Shown: one piece after another, positions 1 to 5,061 of the stretch | Numbering within the stretch: the stretch's first letter is position 1 | Layout of the letters: every line of letters starts with the position of its first letter | The notes under the pieces: model-generated | Database searches by the model: none | Told to the model about the DNA's origin: nothing | Seen by the model: the letters and a program-made list of their open reading frames with translations, nothing else | Source: Pseudomonadota bacterium | GTDB lineage: Bacteria; Pseudomonadota; Gammaproteobacteria; Pseudomonadales; UBA5518 | NCBI GenBank assembly: GCA_022705125.1 | Contig: JAKJFB010000239.1 | Location: 1 to 5,061, forward strand | Length of the DNA: 5,061 nt | Reading direction: 5' to 3' | Translations under genes and position numbers: made by a program

Positions 1-679
1 GCATGGTCTTGCCGGTGCCGGGCGGGCCGCTCATCAGCAGGTTCAGGCTGCCGGCCGCGGCGATCGCGAGCGCGCGCTTGGCGCGTGGCTGTCCCAGTAC
101 CTCGGCGAGATCCGCGCCCGGCGGCGAGGGTGCCGGGGGCGGTGGCTGTTGGGGGTCGATCAGCACGCTGCCGTTGAGGTGCGCGCAGACCTGCAGCAGG
201 TTGCGTGCCGGCAGCACGCAGGCGCCGGGGATGCGCGCGGCCTCGGCGGCGTTGCCTTCGGGGAGGATCAGCGCGCGGCCCGCGGCATGGCAGGCGAGCG
301 CGGCCGGGAGCGCGCCGCACACCGGACGGATCTCGCCGTTCAGCGCCAGCTCGCCGATGAACTCGAAGCCTTTGAAGGTGGCGCTGTTCAGCTGCCCCGA
401 GGCGCCGAGGATGCCGAGTGCGATCGCCAGGTCATAGCGTCCGCCGCCGTCCTTGGGCAAGTCGGCTGGTGCGAGGTTGATGGTGATGCGCGACATCGGG
501 AACTCGAAATGCGAGTTCAGCACCGCGCTGCGCACGCGGTCCTTGCTCTCGCGCACGGCGGTCTCGGGCAGCCCCACGATCGCGGTGCGCGGCAGTCCGC
601 TGGAGAGGTGGATCTCGACGCGCACCGCCGGGGCGGCGATGCCGATCTGGGCACGGGTGGCGATGGTGGCGAGTTGCAT
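1..679 (-). CDS. comM: ComM/YifB family Mg-chelatase-like AAA+ ATPase, N-terminal part (runs off the window)
   Basis: Only the first 226 codons are present; the gene continues past position 1. The family is about 500 residues, so this is roughly 45 percent. The N-terminal ChlI-like domain is clear: VGLPETAVRESKDRVRSA near residues 35-52, then ITINLAPADLPKDGGGRYDL near 65-83 and IGELALNGEIRPV near 107-119. A proline-rich linker (about 176-187) leads into the AAA+ domain, and Walker A GPPGTGKT is at 218-225, just before the edge. ComM is known in naturally transformable bacteria as a hexameric helicase that drives branch migration during integration of incoming DNA; in other species its role is less clear. 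The start at 679 is supported by GGGAAGGA just upstream. It lies 38 bp after ubiK on the same strand with no terminator between, so the two are probably co-transcribed. The family is certain; the comM rather than yifB name follows homology. Confidence 0.93.
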   Translation of the reverse strand, partial: MQLATIATRAQIGIAAPAVRVEIHLSSGLPRTAIVGLPETAVRESKDRVRSAVLNSHFEFPMSRITINLAPADLPKDGGGRYDLAIALGILGASGQLNSATFKGFEFIGELALNGEIRPVCGALPAALACHAAGRALILPEGNAAEAARIPGACVLPARNLLQVCAHLNGSVLIDPQQPPPPAPSPPGADLAEVLGQPRAKRALAIAAAGSLNLLMSGPPGTGKTM

Positions 680-717
680 GATCCTTCCCTGGATGCATGG
701 TGAATCCGCGCGCGCCG

Positions 718-978
718 CTACTCCCTGGCGCGCTCCAGTTCCGCGAGCTGCTCCTGCAGCCGCGCGAGCTCGTCCTCGAGCCGTGCGAGCTGCTCGCGCG
801 TGCGCTCGAGCGTCTCTAGCTGTGCGTCGAACTGTTCGCGCGTGACCAGGTCGAGCCGCGCGAACACGCCCTGCACGATGGTGTTCAGGCTTTTCTGCAT
901 GTCCTCGCGCGCCGCGCTGTCGCCGATGAAGCGGCCGAGCTGATCGCCGAGACTGCGTATCAGGTTGTCATTGATCAT
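718..978 (-). CDS. ubiK: UbiK accessory factor for ubiquinone biosynthesis (YqiC/BMFP family), 86 aa
   Basis: A small acidic, helical protein of 86 residues, a usual length for this family. The signature is RLDLVTREQFDAQLETLERT at about 41-60, closely matching the LDLVSREEFD region of E. coli YqiC/UbiK. From about residue 45 to the end it is an uninterrupted Leu/Glu/Arg/Gln heptad region, predicted as a coiled coil. E. coli UbiK is known to trimerise, bind membranes through its N-terminal amphipathic helix and partner UbiJ to support aerobic ubiquinone synthesis in the soluble Ubi complex. The N-terminus (MINDNLIRSLGDQL) fits that amphipathic helix. The start at 978 gives the family N-terminus; a GGGGAGA sequence lies 12 bases upstream, slightly far for a ribosome site. 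An open frame extends further upstream (to 1095) but runs through the promoter region and is not family-like. It is the first gene of a leftward ubiK-comM unit. Confidence 0.92.
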   Translation of the reverse strand: MINDNLIRSLGDQLGRFIGDSAAREDMQKSLNTIVQGVFARLDLVTREQFDAQLETLERTREQLARLEDELARLQEQLAELERARE

Positions 979-1009
979 CGCCGCGCAAGGTCTCCCCGGG
1001 TAGGCCGCG

Positions 1010-1038
1010 ATTCTAAACGATTGCGCCCGCACTGCCAG
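1010..1038 (-). promoter_or_regulatory. Putative sigma-70 promoter of ubiK-comM
   Basis: On the minus strand CTGGCA (1033-1038) and TAGAAT (1010-1015) are separated by exactly 17 bases. They match TTGACA 4/6 and TATAAT 5/6. Transcription would begin near 1003 and give a leader of about 25 bases containing the GGGGAGA ribosome-site candidate. This is inferred from consensus only. Confidence 0.5.
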
Positions 1039-1054
1039 CGTTGGTGTGCGCCGC

Positions 1055-1069
1055 GCACCGCGGATGTGC
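1055..1069. promoter_or_regulatory. Weaker NtrC-like enhancer site
   Basis: GCACCG-N3-ATGTGC matches 9 of 12 fixed positions of the NtrC dyad GCACCA-N3-TGGTGC. Its centre (1062) is 34 bp from the centre of the strong site at 1096, about three helical turns. That resembles the roughly 32-bp spacing of the paired high-affinity NtrC sites at enterobacterial glnA. Alone it would be weak; the spacing is the argument. Confidence 0.45.
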
Positions 1070-1088
1070 GCACCATGCCGGACCGGAC

Positions 1089-1103
1089 GCACCATGTTGG
1101 TGC
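1089..1103. promoter_or_regulatory. Strong NtrC (NRI) binding site
   Basis: GCACCATGTTGGTGC is a perfect match to the NtrC dyad GCACCA-N3-TGGTGC in both half-sites. The centre at 1096 lies about 122 bp upstream of the start expected from the sigma-54 promoter at 1192-1207, a normal distance for a bacterial enhancer-binding protein. It implies activation of the torF-glnK-amtB genes under nitrogen limitation. No NtrC gene is in the window. Confidence 0.8.
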
Positions 1104-1156
1104 TGGCTGTCGCGACGGATGCTGAGCTGCCACATCGGCTGAACGTGACGATCTGA

Positions 1157-1169
1157 GTTCAACCTGTTG
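1157..1169 (+). promoter_or_regulatory. Possible IHF site between enhancer and sigma-54 promoter
   Basis: GTTCAACCTGTTG matches 7 of 9 fixed positions of the IHF consensus WATCAA-N4-TTR. It lies between the NtrC dyads and the -24/-12 promoter, where IHF bending commonly helps NtrC reach sigma-54 polymerase. IHF matches of this quality occur by chance, so confidence is low. Confidence 0.28.
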
Positions 1170-1191
1170 TTTCAATGCGGCTTTTTCTGCT

Positions 1192-1207
1192 TGGCACGCT
1201 GTCTGCA
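1192..1207 (+). promoter_or_regulatory. Sigma-54 (RpoN) -24/-12 promoter of torF-glnK-amtB
   Basis: TGGCACGCTGTCTGCA matches TGGCAC-N5-TTGCA at every position but one (C for the first T of the -12 element). The invariant GG (1193-1194) and GC (1205-1206) are separated by exactly 10 bases, as sigma-54 requires. The predicted start is near 1218, giving a leader of about 73 bases to the first gene. An NtrC dyad upstream supports the call. Confidence 0.85.
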
Positions 1208-1290
1208 GTAGGGGATGTGAGCCAGGATGCCCCACCGTGTCGGTGCGGCCCGGTGAATTCCTACCGTATGCAGTCAAGGAGACAGGAAGC

Positions 1291-2422
<1,132 letters not shown>

Positions 2423-2455
2423 GCACGCGCACCCCAACCCCAACAGGTATCACAC

Positions 2456-2459
2456 GGAG
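2456..2459 (+). promoter_or_regulatory. Ribosome binding site that decides the amtB start
   Basis: GGAG lies 7 bases before the ATG at 2467, an ideal distance. The alternative in-frame ATG at 2419 has GAGGAGG only 4 bases away and would put 16 hydrophilic residues in front of a clear signal peptide. The 2467 start is therefore preferred. Confidence 0.6.
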
Positions 2460-2466
2460 CGATCCC

Positions 2467-3849
2467 ATGAAGACGAAACTCCTGCGTATCGCGGGCGGTG
2501 CATTGCTCGCGCTCGCGCCGGCACTGGCCCTCGCCGATGCCCCCACGCCCGACAAGGGCGACATCTCGTGGATGATGACCGCCACGGTCCTGGTCACGCT
2601 GATGGCGATTCCGGGCCTCGCGCTGTTCTACGGCGGCATGGTGCGCTCCAAGAACGTGCTCTCCGTGCTGATGCAGGTCATGATCGTGTGGTGTCTGGGC
2701 ACCGTGTTGTGGGTCGTCTACGGCTACAGCCTGGCTTTCACCGCGGGCAATGCATTCATCGGCGGCTTCGACAAGCTGTTCCTGAGCGGAGTGGACGCGA
2801 CCACGCTGGCGGCCACGTTCTCCAAGGGAATCTACCTCCCCGAGTACGTGTACATCGTCTTCCAGGGCTCGTTCGCGGCGATCACGCCCGCCCTCATCGT
2901 CGGCGCCTTCGCCGAGCGCATGAAGTTCGGCGCCATCCTGCTGTTCGTCGTGGGCTGGCTGACGTTCGCCTATTACCCGATCGCGCACATGGTGTGGTAC
3001 TGGGACGGCCCTGACGCCTACACCAGCGCCGATGTCGTGGCCGACGTGACCAGCCATGCCGGCTACCTGTTCCAGCTCGGCGCGCTCGACTTCGCCGGCG
3101 GCACGGTGGTGCACATCAACGCGGGTATCGCGGGCCTGGTCGGCGCCCTGCTGATCGGCAAGCGCATCGGCTACGGCACCACCGCGATGGCGCCGCACAA
3201 CCTGCCACTGGTGATGATCGGCGCCTCTCTGCTGTGGGTGGGCTGGTACGGCTTCAACGTCGGCTCGAACCTCGAGTCCAACGCCTTCGCCGGCCAGGTG
3301 TTCCTGAACACCCTGCTCGCCACCGCGGTCGCCACCCTGGTGTGGACGCTGGTGGAGTGGGCGGTGCGCGGCACCCCGACCATGCTCGGCGCGGCCTCGG
3401 GTGCGATCGCCGGCCTGGTTGCCATCACGCCGGCCTGCGGCTGGGTGGGTCCGATGGGCGCCCTGATCATCGGCGCGGCGGCTGGCCTGGTCTGCCTCTG
3501 GGCGGTGACCTGGCTCAAGCGCAAGCTCGGCTATGACGACTCGCTCGACGTCTTCGGCGTGCACTGCGTCGGCGGCATCCTGGGCGCCCTCCTGACCGGC
3601 GTGTTCGCCGATCCGCAACTGGGCGGCGCGGGCTTCTTCGACTGGGTGACCATGGAAGTGGCTCCGTACGACATGCTGGCCCAGGTGCTGATCCAGGCCA
3701 AGAGCGTGGGCATCACCCTGGTGTGGTCCGGCCTGGTGAGCCTGGTGCTCTTCAAACTGATCGACCTGGCGATCGGCCTGCGCGTCTCGGAAGAGACGGA
3801 GCGCCAGGGCCTCGATACGGTCGAGCACGGCGAGCGCGCCTACGGCTGA
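2467..3849 (+). CDS. amtB: Ammonium channel/transporter AmtB, 460 aa precursor
   Basis: An Amt/Mep/Rh family inner-membrane channel that conducts ammonium from periplasm to cytoplasm as a trimer. Residues 1-23 are a cleavable signal peptide (ALA before DAPTP), followed by eleven expected membrane helices. Every key residue is visible in precursor numbering: Phe136, Trp177, Phe263 and Ser267 of the outer gate and binding site (E. coli 107, 148, 215, 219); Asp208 (E. coli 160); and the twin pore histidines His216 and His366 (E. coli 168, 318). The C-terminal tail GLRVSEETERQGLD is the conserved cytoplasmic segment needed for coupling and GlnK docking. Between Trp177 and Asp208 there are 19 more residues than in E. 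coli, in the periplasmic loop before helix 5. It lies 44 bases after glnK in the same transcript and is followed by an intrinsic terminator. It looks fully functional. Confidence 0.96.
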   Translation: MKTKLLRIAGGALLALAPALALADAPTPDKGDISWMMTATVLVTLMAIPGLALFYGGMVRSKNVLSVLMQVMIVWCLGTVLWVVYGYSLAFTAGNAFIGGFDKLFLSGVDATTLAATFSKGIYLPEYVYIVFQGSFAAITPALIVGAFAERMKFGAILLFVVGWLTFAYYPIAHMVWYWDGPDAYTSADVVADVTSHAGYLFQLGALDFAGGTVVHINAGIAGLVGALLIGKRIGYGTTAMAPHNLPLVMIGASLLWVGWYGFNVGSNLESNAFAGQVFLNTLLATAVATLVWTLVEWAVRGTPTMLGAASGAIAGLVAITPACGWVGPMGALIIGAAAGLVCLWAVTWLKRKLGYDDSLDVFGVHCVGGILGALLTGVFADPQLGGAGFFDWVTMEVAPYDMLAQVLIQAKSVGITLVWSGLVSLVLFKLIDLAIGLRVSEETERQGLDTVEHGERAYG

Positions 3850-3856
3850 TGACGGC

Positions 3857-3884
3857 ACGCTCCCCCTCGCGGGAGGGGGAGCGT
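3857..3884 (+). other. Stem-loop 7 bases after the amtB stop
   Basis: A perfect 12-bp stem (3857-3868 with 3873-3884) with a GCGG loop, containing C5/G5 runs. No T-run follows. It may stabilise the amtB message end or be a copy of a dispersed palindromic repeat; a genome-wide search would tell. A smaller stem-loop (3902-3907 with 3914-3919) comes next. Confidence 0.55.
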
Positions 3885-3945
3885 CACTCACGCCTCTGCC
3901 CGCGGGCCGTAGTGCCCGCACCGTACCGGTCTCGATTCTCCTGTT

Positions 3946-3970
3946 GGCGCCCTTGGGGCGCCCTTTTTTT
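3946..3970 (+). terminator. Rho-independent terminator of the glnK-amtB transcript
   Basis: GGCGCCC (3946-3952) pairs with GGGCGCC (3956-3962) around a TTG loop. One C and then seven T residues (3964-3970) follow: a textbook intrinsic terminator, 97 bases after the amtB stop. Confidence 0.9.
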
Positions 3971-3974
3971 GTGG

Positions 3975-3992
3975 GTCGCCATTCATGGCGAC
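3975..3992. repeat. 18-bp palindrome downstream of the terminator
   Basis: GTCGCCAT and its exact complement ATGGCGAC are separated by two bases. The right arm overlaps the first unit of the tandem repeat at 3986-4017, so GGCGAC occurs three times here in two orientations. It could be an operator or a small hairpin; no known consensus is recognised. Confidence 0.5.
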
Positions 3993-4017
3993 AACAGCAT
4001 TTGGCGACAGCAGCATT
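3986..4017 (+). repeat. Tandem duplication of a 16-bp unit
   Basis: Unit 1 (3986-4001, TGGCGACAACAGCATT) and unit 2 (4002-4017, TGGCGACAGCAGCATT) abut and differ at one base. They lie between the amtB terminator and the DUF4124 gene, outside any coding region. Either a small slipped duplication or paired binding sites with a 16-bp period. Confidence 0.65.
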
Positions 4018-4072
4018 CGGCACGGCACATGTCGGCATCAACGCCGACCCACGAGACCGCCCCTGCCAACGC

Positions 4073-4105
4073 GTGCATGTTTTCTGGCCTTCGGGCAACA
4101 TGCAC
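4073..4105 (+). other. Hairpin with UUCG tetraloop at the DUF4124 start
   Basis: GTGCATGTT (4073-4081) pairs perfectly over 9 bp with AACATGCAC (4097-4105). Inside it GCC (4087-4089) and GGC (4094-4096) close a TTCG loop, the extra-stable cUUCGg type, leaving a 5-base bulge on the left. The ATG at 4100 is inside the stem and the ATG at 4109 lies three bases after it, so a transcript covering this region could hide the start site. No T-run follows, which argues against a terminator. Confidence 0.5.
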
Positions 4106-4108
4106 CGC

Positions 4109-4564
4109 ATGACGTTGTTGCGCATGACATGGTTGCTGTTGCTCTGCGCCGCCGCGAGCCTTGCGGCGAACGCCGAGATCTACCGCTGGACCGACGCCGA
4201 GGGCCGCGTGCACTTCGGTGATCGCGCGCCGGTGACGGGCGCCGCGGTGCAGTCGATCGAGGCACCCGCGGGGAGCGCGACACCCGACCCGGAATTGCAG
4301 CGCCATCGCGAGCGCAGCCGCAAGTTGCTCGAGGTGTGGGATGCGGAGCGCCGCGAGCGCAGCGCGGCGGCGGCCGCGGCCGCGATCGAGACCGGGGAGC
4401 GCGAACGGGCCTGCGCGCAGCTGCGTGCCGAGCTCGAACGGTCGCGCCAGGCCGCCTACCTGGTGCGCGAGTCCGCCGCTGGCGCGCGCGAGATCCTCGA
4501 CGGCGGCGAGCGCGAGCGGTACGAGCGCGACCTTGCGGATGCGCTCGCCGCGCATTGCCGCTGA
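4109..4564 (+). CDS. Secreted DUF4124 domain protein of unknown function, about 151 aa
   Basis: An N-terminal signal peptide (about 1-22, hydrophobic core WLLLLCAAASLA, ANA cleavage) leads straight into the DUF4124 signature EIYRWTDAEGRVHFGDRAP (about 23-41). The rest is a highly charged Arg/Glu helical region with a poly-Ala run near residue 90, Cys102, and a penultimate Cys150. The two cysteines could form a disulphide in the periplasm; as I recall, this C-terminal pattern recurs in the family. Cys13 is not in a lipobox (Leu precedes it), so it is probably not a lipoprotein. DUF4124 proteins are common, often tandem or scattered in gamma- and betaproteobacteria, and have no established role. 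In-frame starts at 4100, 4109 and 4124 are all possible and none has a good ribosome site; 4109 is a compromise. No convincing promoter is seen ahead of it. Confidence 0.82.
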   Translation: MTLLRMTWLLLLCAAASLAANAEIYRWTDAEGRVHFGDRAPVTGAAVQSIEAPAGSATPDPELQRHRERSRKLLEVWDAERRERSAAAAAAAIETGERERACAQLRAELERSRQAAYLVRESAAGAREILDGGERERYERDLADALAAHCR

Positions 4565-4573
4565 GTCGCGCTG

Positions 4574-4983
<410 letters not shown>

Positions 4984-4986
<3 letters not shown>

Positions 4987-5018
4987 GCGCGTGGATGCGC
5001 TCAGGTAATAAGAACCTG
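4984..5018 (+). other. Two small stem-loops after the second PII gene
   Basis: TGAGCGC (4984-4990, including the stop codon) pairs with GCGCTCA (4997-5003). CAGGT (5002-5006) pairs with ACCTG (5014-5018), sharing two bases, so they are partly exclusive. Neither has a T-run directly after it; this is at best a weak transcript end. Confidence 0.3.
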
Positions 5019-5020
5019 GC

Positions 5021-5046
5021 ATGAAATAAGGAAAAAGTTTTTGACT
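5021..5046 (+). promoter_or_regulatory. Possible start of a promoter cut by the window edge
   Basis: An A/T-rich stretch (5021-5042) is unusual in this GC-rich window and ends in TTGACT (5041-5046), 5/6 to the -35 consensus. A -10 box at 17-base spacing would begin at 5064, just outside. It resembles an UP-element plus -35 of a strong promoter for the next gene. Confidence 0.35.
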
Positions 5047-5061
5047 CGCGAGCGGCTGGTC

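Noticed and set aside
149..703. Plus-strand open frame across the comM region
   Set aside because: The minus-strand frame encodes a clear ComM with Walker A; the plus frame has low-complexity Ala/Arg/Gly composition only.
1070..1084. Third NtrC-like half-site GCACCA-N3-CGGACC
   Set aside because: The second half matches only 3/6 and the centre is 19 bp from the strong site, overlapping the edge of the better-spaced dyad at 1055-1069. Likely chance.
1237..1290. Earlier in-frame ATG for the TorF gene
   Set aside because: It would put the AAGGAGA ribosome site inside the coding region and 18 non-family residues ahead of the signal peptide.
3945..3959. TGGCGC...GGGGC resembling a -24/-12 sigma-54 element ahead of the DUF4124 gene
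   Set aside because: It falls entirely inside the terminator stem, lacks the TTGC part of the -12 box and has no NtrC site nearby.
4139..4150. Possible lipoprotein box around Cys13 of the DUF4124 protein
   Set aside because: The residue before Cys is Leu, not Gly/Ala/Ser, and a standard signal-peptidase I site (ANA) follows downstream.

Overview
The window is a chromosomal stretch from a high-G+C (by eye about two thirds) proteobacterium. UbiK next to ComM/YifB, a TorF-family porin, a DUF4124 protein and a GlnK-AmtB pair with a sigma-54 promoter together point to a gammaproteobacterium. No order or genus can be fixed from the sequence alone. There is no sign of mobile elements, CRISPR, rRNA or tRNA.

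Layout. Positions 1-978 carry a leftward pair. ubiK (718-978) is an accessory factor for ubiquinone synthesis. The N-terminal 226 codons of comM/yifB (1-679) follow, and the gene runs off the left edge just after its Walker A motif. Positions 979-1290 are a divergent control region. A sigma-70-like promoter faces left to ubiK-comM. A near-consensus sigma-54 promoter faces right, with one excellent and one weaker NtrC-type palindrome about 34 bp apart upstream of it, plus a weak IHF-like site. Positions 1291-3849 hold three rightward genes: a TorF-family outer-membrane protein, glnK (PII) and amtB. A 12-bp hairpin sits between the first two, and an intrinsic terminator follows amtB at 3946-3970. 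Positions 3971-4108 hold a palindrome, a tandem 16-bp repeat and a long hairpin. A secreted DUF4124 protein (4109-4564) comes next. A second PII gene (4648-4986) with its own TATAAT-type promoter closes the set. The last 75 bases hold two small stem-loops and what looks like the start of another promoter.

How it works together. This is a nitrogen-acquisition locus. Under nitrogen limitation phosphorylated NtrC would activate the sigma-54 promoter and raise the TorF protein, GlnK and AmtB. AmtB conducts ammonium across the inner membrane. GlnK blocks it when nitrogen is plentiful and is controlled by uridylylation at Tyr51 and by 2-oxoglutarate/ATP/ADP. The leading TorF gene suggests an outer-membrane entry route co-regulated with the inner-membrane channel (inference). 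The second PII, 86/112 identical to the first with an unchanged T-loop, probably supplies constitutive nitrogen signalling.

I see no wholly new system. The points most worth following are the nitrogen-controlled porin, the GC hairpin between it and glnK, and the structured DNA/RNA ahead of the DUF4124 gene.
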